This document shows, piece after piece, positions 24,424 through 36,814 of a DNA stretch of 64,000 nt. How positions within the stretch are numbered: position 1 is the first letter of the stretch; each line of letters opens with the position of its first letter. Source of the stretch: Carbonactinospora thermoautotrophica. Its GTDB lineage: Bacteria > Actinomycetota > Actinomycetes > Streptomycetales > Carbonactinosporaceae. The DNA is taken from contig NZ_JYIJ01000013.1 of assembly GCF_001543895.1 (NCBI RefSeq), forward strand, positions 186,001 through 250,000, written 5' to 3'. A program made the position numbers and the translations under genes. Below the pieces are notes generated by a model. That model searched no databases, was not told the DNA's origin, and saw nothing but the letters and a program-made list of their open reading frames with translations.

Positions 24424-25836
24424 CTAACCTGCTTTCGGCGCGCCTGCTTTCGGCACGGGCTGGCCCGGGGTCCGGGACGCCGCCTCCGGCTGGGGCGCGC
24501 TCTCCGCGGCGACCTCGGCGAACTCCTCGCGCGGGCTGTGCAAGGTGCCGAGCGACACGATCTCGCGCCGGAAGAACAACGCGAGCGTCCAGTCGACGAC
24601 CGTGCGCACCTTCCGGTTGAGGGTCGGCACCGCGTACAGGTGGTACGTACGGTGCACGAACCAGGCCGGCCAGCCCTTGAGATGGATCCACCCGAGCAGG
24701 TTGGCCACGCCCTTGTGCAGGCCGAGGCCGGCGACGGCGCCCTTGTTCTTGTGCTTGAACGGCGTCGGCGGCTTGCCCTGCATCACCCGCTGGATGTTGC
24801 GCGCCAGGTGCTTGGCCTGCCGCACGCCGTGCTGGGCGGTGGGTGGGCAGTACGCGCCGGGGCCCTTGGCGAGGTCCGGTACCTGGGCGCAGTCTCCCGC
24901 GGCCCAGGCGTGGGGGGTGTCCTTCACCTGCAGGGTGGGCAGGCAGACCACGTGACCTTTGGGGCCGAGCGGCAGGTCGGTGTCGCGCAGCATCGGGTTC
25001 GGCTTCACGCCGGCGGTCCACACCAGGGTGTCGGCGTCGAACTCGGTGCCGTCGGACAGCACGATGTGCCCGTTCACGCACGACTCGAGCCGCGTGTTGA
25101 GCTTGACCTCGATGCCCCGTTCCTCGAGCCGCTGGCGGGTGTAGTCCGACAGCTCCTCGCCGAACTCGGGGATGATCTTGCCGGCGGCCTCGACCAGGAC
25201 CCAGCGCATGTCCTCGCGCTTGACCTCGTTGTAGAGCCGGCAGGCGTCCCGGGCCATGTCCTCCAGTTCGGCGAGCGCCTCGACGCCGGCGAAACCGCCG
25301 CCCACGAACACGAACGTCAGCAACCGTGCACGCAGTTCGCGGAAGCGCGGATCGCTGTAGGGCAGCGCATCGGCTTCGTCCAGCTTGTCCAGCACCCGGT
25401 TGCGCAGGCCGATCGCTTCCTCGATCGTCTTGAACCCGATGCCGAACTCGGCCAGACCCGGGATCGGCAGGGTCCGCGGCACCGCGCCGACCCCGACGAC
25501 GAGTTCGTCGTACCGCAGGTCGTACGGATCCCCGACGTGCGGGGCGAGCGTGGCGATCCGGTGGGCGTGGTCGATCCTGGTGACGCGCGCGGTCCGCACG
25601 TCGCACTTGTCGAGCACCCGGCGCAGCGGCACCACGACGTGCCGGGGCTCCAGGCTGCCCGCCGACGCCTCCGGCAGGAAGGGCTGGTACGTCATGAAGG
25701 AACGCGGATCGACGACGACGATCTCGACCTCGCCCCGCTTGAGCTGGCGGCGTAGCAGCTTCTGCAGCCGCAGCGCCGTGACGAGTCCGACATATCCGCC
25801 ACCGACGATCAGGATCCGCTTCCGGTTGCCGCTCAT
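24424..25836 (-). CDS. ndh: Type II NADH dehydrogenase
   Basis: 470 residues from the ATG at 25836. RILIVGGGYVGLVTALRL is the FAD-binding Rossmann loop, LTFVFVGGGFAGVEALAEL the NADH-binding loop, and HAWAAGDCAQVP the second FAD contact. The C-terminal part is amphipathic and basic with hydrophobic patches (WIHLKGWPAWFVHRTYHLYA), as expected for membrane association. The last 30 residues are a disordered Pro/Ala tail. It oxidises NADH and reduces quinone without pumping protons. Confidence 0.9.
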   Translation of the reverse strand: MSGNRKRILIVGGGYVGLVTALRLQKLLRRQLKRGEVEIVVVDPRSFMTYQPFLPEASAGSLEPRHVVVPLRRVLDKCDVRTARVTRIDHAHRIATLAPHVGDPYDLRYDELVVGVGAVPRTLPIPGLAEFGIGFKTIEEAIGLRNRVLDKLDEADALPYSDPRFRELRARLLTFVFVGGGFAGVEALAELEDMARDACRLYNEVKREDMRWVLVEAAGKIIPEFGEELSDYTRQRLEERGIEVKLNTRLESCVNGHIVLSDGTEFDADTLVWTAGVKPNPMLRDTDLPLGPKGHVVCLPTLQVKDTPHAWAAGDCAQVPDLAKGPGAYCPPTAQHGVRQAKHLARNIQRVMQGKPPTPFKHKNKGAVAGLGLHKGVANLLGWIHLKGWPAWFVHRTYHLYAVPTLNRKVRTVVDWTLALFFRREIVSLGTLHSPREEFAEVAAESAPQPEAASRTPGQPVPKAGAPKAG

Positions 25837-25889
25837 ACTGCGAGCGTAACGGGTGTGGTGACGGAAACCTGCCGCACAGCCCGGCCCGT

Positions 25890-26702
25890 TCACGCCAGTC
25901 CGGCATGATGCCGGGCCCGCGCGAACACCGCGTCCAGCATCTGCTCGGTCACCTTGCCGGTGAAGGTGTTCTGCTGGCTCGGGTGGTACGAGCCGAGCAG
26001 CAGCAGCGTGCCGTACGGGCCGGGTAGCTCGACCTCGGCGGCGTGGGCGAAGCTCGGCCGCGGCCGCGGCACGGCGAACCCGAGGTCGGCGAGCGCCGGG
26101 AGCGTGTTCTGCCAGGCGAACGAGCCCAGCGCGACGATCACCCGCACGTGTCGGATCACCAACGCCAGTTCCCGGGCGAACCAGGGCCCGCAGGTGTCGC
26201 GTTCAGCGATCGTCGGCTTGTTGTCCGGCGGGGCGCAGCGGACCCGGGCCAGCACCCGGGCGCCGAGCAGCCGCTGCCCGTCGCCGGCGCGCACGCTGTA
26301 CGGTTCCTTGGCCAGCCCGGTGCGGTGCAGCGAGGCGAACAGCCAGTCCCCGCTGCGGTCACCGGTGAAGATCCGCCCGGTGCGGTTGCCGCCGTGCGCG
26401 GCCGGCGCGAGGCCGACGATCAGAACGCGCGGCTCCTCCTCGCCCCAGCCCGGGACCGGCCGGCCCCAGTACGGCTCGGCGGCGAACGCCCGGCGCTTCT
26501 CGATCGCGACCCGCTCCCGCCACTCCACCAGGCGCGGGCAGGCCCGGCACACGGACACGCGGGCGTCCAGCTCGGCCAGGTCGCGCGCACCACCGGCCAG
26601 CCGCGCCACGTCCTCGGCGGCACGCGCGACCGGGGTCGCCGGGCCGGCCGGGTCGTCCGGCCACCCCGTGCCGGGGGGCACCGGACTGGTGAAGGCGGGC
26701 AT
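25890..26702 (-). CDS. Type 5 uracil-DNA glycosylase (UDGb)
   Basis: 270 residues from the ATG at 26702. [11 protein letters not shown] gives two cysteines and RCAPP and DTCGPW two more, the set that holds the 4Fe-4S cluster of type 4/5 enzymes. [19 protein letters not shown] is motif A and [11 protein letters not shown] is motif B. It removes uracil and other deaminated bases from DNA. A longer upstream frame exists, but the ATG with GGA spacing and the family start agree at 26702. Confidence 0.9.
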   Translation of the reverse strand: MPAFTSPVPPGTGWPDDPAGPATPVARAAEDVARLAGGARDLAELDARVSVCRACPRLVEWRERVAIEKRRAFAAEPYWGRPVPGWGEEEPRVLIVGLAPAAHGGNRTGRIFTGDRSGDWLFASLHRTGLAKEPYSVRAGDGQRLLGARVLARVRCAPPDNKPTIAERDTCGPWFARELALVIRHVRVIVALGSFAWQNTLPALADLGFAVPRPRPSFAHAAEVELPGPYGTLLLLGSYHPSQQNTFTGKVTEQMLDAVFARARHHAGLA

Positions 26703-26923
26703 TCGGGTCCTTTCCCTCGCCTGGGGAAGAGGATTTCGTACCCCCATCCTGGCGGAACCCCGGCCACAGGGAGGACCAGGTTCGGGGTCAGGTGATCGAC
26801 CAGGCGATCCCGCCTGGATTTCGCGAACCAGGGTTGGATCACAGGTACGACCGGACGGCCTACTGCGGCAGGCCTCGCGGGATGCGTCCCGGGGTCTTTT
26901 CGTCGGTCTTCCTTCGCCGGCCC

Positions 26924-27328
26924 TCACGAGTCGGAGGCGGCTTCGCCCTCTTCCTCGTCGTCGTCCCACGTGACACGCATCATGTCCAGCTCGTCGGAAC
27001 GTTCCGGGCAGTGGCGATGCACCCACCGCCCGAGCGCGGCCACCGGCCACAGCAGCGGCCACCAGAACGGGCGGGGGGTAACGGACGCGTCGTAGACGCC
27101 GTGGCCGTCGAGGTGATACCGCGGCCCATGCGGGTCCCACGCGTCCGCGACGTACCAAGCCGCCCAGTGAACTGGCCGCACCACGTACCAGTTCCACCAC
27201 AGGTCCGCAGTTTTCCGCAGCGGCAGTCGATAGCCGTTGAAGTCGGTGAACGGCCACACCACGACCACGCGCCGGCCATCCTCGCGGACGCGGCGACCCT
27301 CCGTGTCAGCGAATTTGATCTTCACCAT
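26924..27328 (-). CDS. Unknown protein with acidic tail, overlapping a toxin-like gene
   Basis: 134 residues from the ATG at 27328, overlapping the end of the upstream gene by 7 bp. The N-terminal part is basic ([20 protein letters not shown]). The centre is very Trp/Tyr-rich ([40 protein letters not shown]) and may touch a membrane once. The end is strongly acidic ([13 protein letters not shown]). No family is recognised. Overlap and order behind a secreted E3-type cytotoxic domain make a partner or immunity role possible; this is inference only. Confidence 0.6.
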   Translation of the reverse strand: MVKIKFADTEGRRVREDGRRVVVVWPFTDFNGYRLPLRKTADLWWNWYVVRPVHWAAWYVADAWDPHGPRYHLDGHGVYDASVTPRPFWWPLLWPVAALGRWVHRHCPERSDELDMMRVTWDDDEEEGEAASDS

Positions 27329-27738
27329 GGCAGCTTCATGGGCTTGTGCTTCGGCCCCTTGTAAGGCAGACCGGTCTGAGGGTTGATCGACCCCTTGTGG
27401 TGCAACGTCGAGCCTTGCTTCCTCCACCACTCGATGTCGTTGTGGGTGTAATCCCACTGGTAGAAGTTCCCTTTGCCGTCGGTCTTCCAGCCACGCTTGT
27501 AGGGCTTGAGACCCTGCCAGAAGTCCGATTCGCTAGGGGAGCAGTTGAACACTCGCTCCTTCTGGGGTTTCTTCGGCGGCTTCGGCTTGGGCCTCGCCTC
27601 GTTCCCGGCGAACGCGACAACCTCCACCGCGGCCGCCCGCGTCGAGCGGCACCCGCTGCTCGCCACTGACTCGCACCCGCCCTGCGAGTTCGCGGCGAAC
27701 AACAATAACCCCGCCAGCACTGTCGCTCGTAAGAGCAT
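27322..27738 (-). CDS. Small secreted protein with a colicin E3-type rRNase domain
   Basis: 138 residues from the ATG at 27738 (an in-frame TTG at 27774 is possible; neither has a clear Shine-Dalgarno). MLLRATVLAGLLLFAANSQG is a signal-like segment, with a Cys shortly after. A Pro/Lys linker follows (RPKPKPPKKPQK). The rest matches the cytotoxic domain of colicin E3-like RNases: KGNFYQWDYTHNDIEWW keeps the D-x2-H-x3-E catalytic spacing, and INPQTGLPYKGPKHKP resembles the conserved DPxTGxxxKGPxxxR end, with Lys/His in place of the Arg. Expected activity is cleavage in the ribosomal decoding site; not proven. The translocation and receptor parts of colicins are absent. Codon 3 is TTA. Confidence 0.65.
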   Translation of the reverse strand: MLLRATVLAGLLLFAANSQGGCESVASSGCRSTRAAAVEVVAFAGNEARPKPKPPKKPQKERVFNCSPSESDFWQGLKPYKRGWKTDGKGNFYQWDYTHNDIEWWRKQGSTLHHKGSINPQTGLPYKGPKHKPMKLPW

Positions 27739-27741
27739 GAC

Positions 27742-27757
27742 CGGGACGATAGTCCCG
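27742..27757. promoter_or_regulatory. Perfect hairpin just upstream of the toxin-like gene
   Basis: CGGGAC-4-GTCCCG ends 3 bp before the ATG of the toxin-like gene. It could be an operator for the adjacent XRE regulator or an mRNA hairpin limiting initiation. Inferred from position. Confidence 0.4.
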
Positions 27758-27816
27758 AACCGGTTGCCCACCAAACGGGTTCACCGCGAAGGCAACAAGT
27801 GGGCAACACCCGGCCG

Positions 27817-29104
27817 TCAACGCGCCAGTGCCGCCCGGTACCGCTCCTCGAAGTCGCGCACGGCCGCCACATCCAGGTACGGCCGCAGCCGCTCGCGGAC
27901 CGCGGCCACGCGTTCCCGGCCGCGCGCCGAGTTGACCCGTGCGGCGAGCTCCAACGCTTCGCCAGCCACCCGGACAGCCTGTTCGATCTCCCCCGCGTCG
28001 AGATAGGTATCGGCGAGCCACGTTCGATACAAGGCGGTCTCGCGCACGTACGCCGCGTCATACCGCGCTAATACCGCCCGCAGCAGCGGCTCGGCACGCA
28101 ACGGCCGGTGCAGCTCGGTGAAGCACCTACCGGCCATCACATCCAACTCGTCACGGCTCACCCAGTACACCCAGTCCGGATCTTCATCACCGGGGCGCGC
28201 ACAGTCGAACGCGTCATCGGCGGCGCCTAGCGCCCGTCCGGCCTCCCTGCTCTCGCCCGCCTTGGCGTGCGCCCACGCCACCCGATCGGCCAGCAGTGCC
28301 CGCGTTCTCGCTGTGGCTGCCCGCTCGGCGCCGCGAGAGGCGCTACGGGCCATCAGCACCGCCTCGCGCACCTTGCCAGTGTTCGCGTGCTGATAGCTCA
28401 AGCACGACAACAGATTGCCCGCCAACGGGAAGTCTCCGGCAGCGTGAGCCGCCCGCACCCCAGCAAGGTAGTACCGCGCCGCCGTCTCGTGCTCCCCCGC
28501 GTCCGAGTACGCCCAACCCGCCAACTGCGCCAGCTCCCCCACCGCGACCAGCAGCCGCCGCCCGACAGCCTCCTTGTACGCGGCCTCGGCGAGCAGGCCC
28601 ACGGTGGCCGACAGCTCCCGCGCGACGACCGCCGCAAGGTCACCGCCGCCCACGAAATCATCCAGACGCCGAAGCTCACGGACGCGCGCCTCCACCTTGC
28701 CCACCAGCCCCGCCCCGATCCGGCGCCCGGCACGAGTCTCGAACACCTGCGGGGGATCAATGACCAGCCACTCATGCGCGACCCGCTCGGCGTTGCTCGC
28801 ATCAACCCGGCACGCACCCTCAGCGAGCATCTCGGCAAGCGTTGCGGAGTCCTCGCCCGACCACTCGTCAGCGTCCAACGTCACCGCGACGCAGGGCGGC
28901 CCGCCCGCCAACCGGACCAGGGCACCGTCGGCGCCTAACTCCCTGTCCAGCGCCGCGGCCAGCTCGTGCGATGGCCGCTTGCGACCGTTGGCGACCTTGG
29001 ACAGATACCCCCGCGTCGTAGTGAACCCGCTTGGTCAGGCGCCGCAGCGAGATCCCCTGCCCGGCCATCAGTCGGCGCATCTCCTCGCCGAATGTTCCGG
29101 TCAT
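27817..29104 (-). pseudogene. XRE-family regulator with helical-repeat sensor, frameshifted
   Basis: The ATG at 29104 begins MTGTFGEEMRRLMAGQGISL, then RRLTKRVHYDAG, the first part of an XRE helix-turn-helix. The next frame continues GYLSKVANGRKRPSHELAAA onward and then about 360 residues of TPR-like helices to a stop at 27817. Removing one G from the run of five at 29008-29012 joins them exactly (HYDAGYLSKVANGRKRP), so a full gene of about 429 codons was present recently, or the extra G is a sequencing error. A TTA codon lies at 28936-28938. It stands directly upstream of the toxin-like gene in the same direction. Proteins of this layout are common actinobacterial regulators. Confidence 0.7.
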
Positions 29105-29270
29105 CGTCGCGCCCCGCGTTACCTCGCCTCGGCACCCAGCAGGCCAACTCTCGATCCGGCACGAGCGCGGATCATCACCGTGCGAACCAGGATACTCCCC
29201 AGAACCGGGCAGGTCGGCCCAGAACGCACCACCCGCAAGGCACCGGCGCAACCCCGCCGGCCGGGCCTTT

Positions 29271-29320
29271 CGTCGAGTGTGCGTGTCGTCACACGCGTGT
29301 GACGACACGCACACTCGACG
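29271..29320. terminator. 50-bp perfect palindrome after ppx
   Basis: Both 25-bp halves are exact complements (left half begins CGTCGAGTGTGCGTGTCGTC). Located 20 bp beyond the ppx stop. A very strong terminator by structure, with no T run on the ppx strand. Its GTGCGTGTCG core also forms the stem of the enolase terminator at 31.55 kb. Confidence 0.8.
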
Positions 29321-29339
29321 CGGACTGCGGCAGGCGGCG

Positions 29340-30281
29340 TCACTGGGCACCGGGCTCGACCAGGCTATAGGCGATCCCGTCCAGGATGTCGTGCTCGCTC
29401 ACCACGACCTCGGGCAGGCCCAGGCGCTCCATGATCACGTGCAGGATCAGCGCGCCCGCGCCGATCACGTCGACCCGGCCGGGGTGCATGACCGGGATCG
29501 CGGCGCGCTCGGCGTGGGTGGAGCGCAGCAGCCGCTCGGTGATCTCGCGGACCTGGGCGGCCGACAGCCGAGAGTGGTGGATCTTGGTCGAGTCGTACTC
29601 GGGCAGGTCGAGGGCGATGCCGGCGACCGTGGTCACCGAGCCGGCGAGCCCCACCAGGCTGCGCGCCTCGCCCAGCGGAACGGCCGCGGCGGCGGCGTCG
29701 ATGCCGGCCTCGATGTCAGCCCGCGCCCGGGCGATCTGCTCGGGGCTGGGGGGATCGTCGTGCAGGTGCCGCTCGGTGAGCCGCACGCACCCGATGTCGA
29801 CCGATCGCGCGGCCTGGGCGTGCTCGACGCCGAGCACGAACTCGGTCGAGCCACCGCCGATGTCGAGCACGAGATAGGGGGTGGGGACGGCGTGCCGGGC
29901 CGTCAGCTCCCGGGTGGCGCCGATGAAGGAGAACTCGGCCTCCTCCTCGCCGCTGATCACCTCCGGCTCCACCCCGAGGATGCCGACCACGCCGCGGACG
30001 AACTCCTCCCGGTTCTCCGCGTCGCGGCTGGCGCTGGTGGCGACGAACCGGACCCGCTCCGCGCCGAGCTTCTCGATGACCTTGGCGTAGGCGCGGCACG
30101 CCGCGAAGGTGCGGTCCAGGGCCTCCGGCGCCAGCCGACCGGTGCGGTCCACGCCCTGGCCGAGGCGGACGATCTCCATCCGCCGGTCCAGGTCGGTGAG
30201 CGTGCCGGCGGCCGGGTCGACGTCGGCGACCAGCAGGCGGATCGAGTTGGTCCCGCAGTCGATGGCGGCGACCCGCGTCAC
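29340..30281 (-). CDS. ppx: Exopolyphosphatase / guanosine pentaphosphate phosphatase
   Basis: 313 residues, GTG start behind GGAGGAACAGGA, overlapping the DUF501 stop (GTGA). RVAAIDCGTNSIRLLVADVD is the phosphate-1 loop of the ASKHA fold, FVATSASRDAENREEF follows, and YLVLDIGGGSTEFVLG is the phosphate-2 loop with its Gly-rich turn. This is the short Ppx/GppA type without the C-terminal HD domain. It hydrolyses polyphosphate or pppGpp. Last gene of the ftsB-DUF501-ppx operon, ended by a large palindrome. Confidence 0.92.
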   Translation of the reverse strand: MTRVAAIDCGTNSIRLLVADVDPAAGTLTDLDRRMEIVRLGQGVDRTGRLAPEALDRTFAACRAYAKVIEKLGAERVRFVATSASRDAENREEFVRGVVGILGVEPEVISGEEEAEFSFIGATRELTARHAVPTPYLVLDIGGGSTEFVLGVEHAQAARSVDIGCVRLTERHLHDDPPSPEQIARARADIEAGIDAAAAAVPLGEARSLVGLAGSVTTVAGIALDLPEYDSTKIHHSRLSAAQVREITERLLRSTHAERAAIPVMHPGRVDVIGAGALILHVIMERLGLPEVVVSEHDILDGIAYSLVEPGAQ

Positions 30282-30835
30282 TCCTGTTCCTCCTTCTCCA
30301 GTGCGGTCCGCGGCGCGGTCACTTCCGGCACCGTCACGCACGGGCCCCGCTCCCACCAGGCCGGCAACAGTTCCAGGGTCTCGTCCCCGAACGGGTTCAC
30401 CCCGGCCCCCACCGCCAACGCGTGCGCGACGTGCACGTGCAGGCACTTCACCCGGGTCGGCATGCCGCCCGCGGTGGGCCGCCCGGGCAGCTCCTCGATC
30501 GCGTCGCGGCGTGCCAGGTAGTCCTCGGTGGCCCGCTGGTATGCGGCCGCCAGCTCCGGGTCGGCCGCCAGCCGCGCGGTCATCTCCTTCATCAGCCCGG
30601 ACGCCTCCAGCCGGCTCACCGCCGCGCTGGCGCGCGGGCAGGTCAGGTAGAACAGCGTCGGGAACGGCGTGCCGTCCTCCAACCGCGGTGAGGTCTCGAC
30701 CACGTCGGGCAGCCCACACGGGCAGCGGTGGGCGACCCGCCGCATCCCACGCGGGCGTCGGCCGAGCTGCTCGTGGACCGCGGCGACGTCACGCGGGTCG
30801 GGCTGGCGCGCAGGGGTGTCCACGGAAGCTCCCAC
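30278..30835 (-). CDS. DUF501 family protein
   Basis: 185 residues. MRRVAHRCPCGLPDVVETSP, FPTLFYLTCPRASAAVSRLE and GMPTRVKCLHVHVAHALAVG are the conserved DUF501 blocks with paired cysteines and histidines that could bind a metal. Its place between ftsB and ppx is fixed in actinobacteria. Function not established. The start may be the GTG at 30835 or an in-frame GTG four codons later. It overlaps ppx by 4 nt and follows ftsB by 10 bp. Confidence 0.88.
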   Translation of the reverse strand: MGASVDTPARQPDPRDVAAVHEQLGRRPRGMRRVAHRCPCGLPDVVETSPRLEDGTPFPTLFYLTCPRASAAVSRLEASGLMKEMTARLAADPELAAAYQRATEDYLARRDAIEELPGRPTAGGMPTRVKCLHVHVAHALAVGAGVNPFGDETLELLPAWWERGPCVTVPEVTAPRTALEKEEQE

Positions 30836-30845
30836 TCTCAGCTCG

Positions 30846-31475
30846 TCACCGGTTCGGCCGACCGTCCGGCGCCAGGGGCACCGCCCCAGTGGGCGTCGAG
30901 GGGTTGGCCGCGTCCTGCACAGACTGCCACAGCCGCTGGTACCAGGTCGTCGTACGGGCTCCGTCCGCCGGCCCGGCCCCGGGCGCTTCGGCCGGGCCGC
31001 GCAGGTTCGGGCCGACCGCGATGTACGGGGTCTCGCCGGGCATCACGTAGTGCAGCCGCTCCCGCGCCTGCGCACGCACGTACGCGGGATCCTCCCAGCG
31101 CCGCTTCTCCGCCTCCAGTTGCCGCACGCGCTGCAGCTGGGCGGCGGTCTCCTGGCGTAGCCGCTCGATCTCGGCGCGCTGGGCGAAGTACTCCCGCGCC
31201 GGGTACGCCATGGCCAGCGAGAGCGCGCAGCACACCAGCAGCAGCACGGCGGCCCGGCCGGTGAGCTGGCCGCGCCGCTCGGGATCGCCGGGGCGGCGCG
31301 GCGGGCGCCGCGCGGCACTGGATCGGGCCGGGCCGGAGCGGGCGCCGTGGGGCCGGGCGCGATGGGACCGGGCGGAGCCCGGCCGCGACCCCGGCCGGCT
31401 GGCGCCCCGGGACGGTCGGGGCCTGGATTGACGGCGGCGGTCCGGGTCCTCAGCGGGGCGACGCGGTTCGGTCAC
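30846..31475 (-). CDS. ftsB: FtsB/DivIC-type septum formation initiator
   Basis: 209 residues. A long basic, Arg/Pro/Ser-rich cytoplasmic tail (1-70) precedes one membrane helix (AAVLLLVCCALSLAMAYPAR). A coiled coil follows (AEIERLRQETAAQLQRVRQL), then YVRAQARERLHYVMPGET, the DivIC/FtsB signature. The C-terminal 45 residues are Pro/Ala-rich. Bitopic divisome protein that bridges FtsL and FtsQ. Position after eno and before DUF501 is the standard actinobacterial order. Confidence 0.9.
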   Translation of the reverse strand: MTEPRRPAEDPDRRRQSRPRPSRGASRPGSRPGSARSHRARPHGARSGPARSSAARRPPRRPGDPERRGQLTGRAAVLLLVCCALSLAMAYPAREYFAQRAEIERLRQETAAQLQRVRQLEAEKRRWEDPAYVRAQARERLHYVMPGETPYIAVGPNLRGPAEAPGAGPADGARTTTWYQRLWQSVQDAANPSTPTGAVPLAPDGRPNR

Positions 31476-31553
31476 GGTCGAGTGCTCCGGGGAATCTCGC
31501 GATACTCACCGGGCCATGCTGCCGGGTCCGACAGCACCGATGCCGGGTCCGGG

Positions 31554-31585
31554 TGTGCGTGTCGCCCACACGGGCGACACGCACA
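31554..31585. terminator. Terminator after enolase
   Basis: 14-bp arms TGTGCGTGTCGCCC (31554-31567) and its complement (31572-31585), loop ACAC, 6 bp beyond the enolase stop. The upper stem repeats the GTGCGTGTCG core of the palindrome at 29.3 kb. Confidence 0.85.
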
Positions 31586-31591
31586 GGGGCC

Positions 31592-34202
<2,611 letters not shown>

Positions 34203-34206
<4 letters not shown>

Positions 34207-35423
34207 GCGCGAAGCCGGACCGGGAGGCGGGTCAGGCCGCGCAGGAACGTCGGGCGCCAGCGGATCTCCTCGGGCGGGACGGCCAGGGCGAGGTCCGGGA
34301 ACCGGCGCAGCAGGGCGCCGATCGCGATCTCCCCCTCGGCGCGGGCGAGCGCGGCGCCGAGGCAGAAGTGGAGTCCGTGGCCGAAGGCGACGTGCGGGTT
34401 GTCGTCGCGGGTCACGTCGAGGCGATCCGCGTCCGGGAACCGGGCCGGATCCCGGTCGGCGGCGCCGAGCGCGATCAGGACCGGTTCCCCGGCCGGGATG
34501 GTGACCCCGCTGACCTCGACCGGCGCGATGGTGTAACGCATGCCGGCGATCTCGGCCGGGCTGTGGAACCGCAGGAACTCCTCGATCGCGCGCGGCAGCA
34601 GGCCCGGGTCCGAGCGCAGGCGGGCGAGCTGGTCGGGGTGGGTGAGCAGCGCGTACGTCCCGTTGCCGATCAGGTGGACGGTGGTCTCGTGGCCGGCGAC
34701 GAGCAGGGTGATGACCATCGCGGCCAGTTCCTGGTCACTGAGCCGATCCCCGTCCTCGTCGTGGACCTGGACCAGCGCCGAGACCAGGTCCTCGCCGGGA
34801 TCGTGCCGCCGCTTCTCGATCAGCTCGAACGTGAAGTCCAGCAGCTGGCGGGCGGCGGGCGCGATCCGCTCGGGCTGCTCGGGGTTGGCCGCGATGAGCT
34901 CGGCGGTCCAGGCGCGGAACCGGCCGCGGTCCGCCACCGGGACGCCGAGCAGCTCGCAGATCACCGTGACCGGCAACGGGTAGGCGAACTCCTCGAGCAG
35001 GTCCACCTCCTCCCGCGCGCCGATGCGGTCCAGCAGGCCGTCGGTGATCTCCTGCACGCGGGGCCGCAGCTCCTGCACCCGGCGCGGCGTGAACGCCTTG
35101 TTGACCAGCTTGCGCAGCCGCGTGTGGTCCGGCGGGTCGGTGTTGAGGACGTTGTGGAGGAAGTACGGCTGCACCTCCGGCGGGAGCCCCGACATCGCGG
35201 CGAGGTCGATGCGGGTCTGCTTCTTCAGGTCGTTCACGACGCGCGGGTCGGCCAGCAGTGCCTTGGCGTCGTCGTACCGGGTGACGAGCCAGAGCTCGGT
35301 CCCGTCAACCCAGCGGACCCGCGACACCGGGCGGTGCTCCACCAGCCACGCGTACGTCCGGTACTGGTCCTGCAGGAACGCGTCGCTGAACAGGTCGGGC
35401 ACCTCGGGCAGCGGCTCAGCCAT
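34203..35423 (-). CDS. Cytochrome P450, copy 2 of 3
   Basis: 406 residues from the ATG at 35423, with GGAGGAGG upstream. LLVAGHETTVHLIGNG is the I-helix, ADRDPARFPDADRLDVTRDD the ERR-triad segment, and FGHGLHFCLGAALARAEG the haem loop. The core block NTDPPDHTRLRKLVNKAFTP is almost the same in all three copies, showing tandem duplication. Its stop overlaps the start of copy 1, so the two form a coupled pair, with copy 3 about 90 bp upstream. No redox partner or biosynthetic scaffold gene is adjacent. Confidence 0.92.
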
Positions 35424-35513
35424 GGCCCGCCTCCTCCCTGACCGGGACGCGTCCATCGTCAGCCGCCACACCGCCGGACGGCAATGGTTTTTCGGATTCG
35501 ACCTGACTCGTCC

Positions 35514-36761
<1,248 letters not shown>

Positions 36762-36814
36762 GGAATCAGGCTACGTCTGTTTCGCGACGATCAGTATCGG
36801 AATTCCAGCCAACC

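Noticed and set aside
27322..27774. TTG at 27774 as start of the toxin-like gene
   Set aside because: Adds 12 residues before the natural signal-peptide start, with no Shine-Dalgarno; the ATG at 27738 fits a normal signal peptide better.
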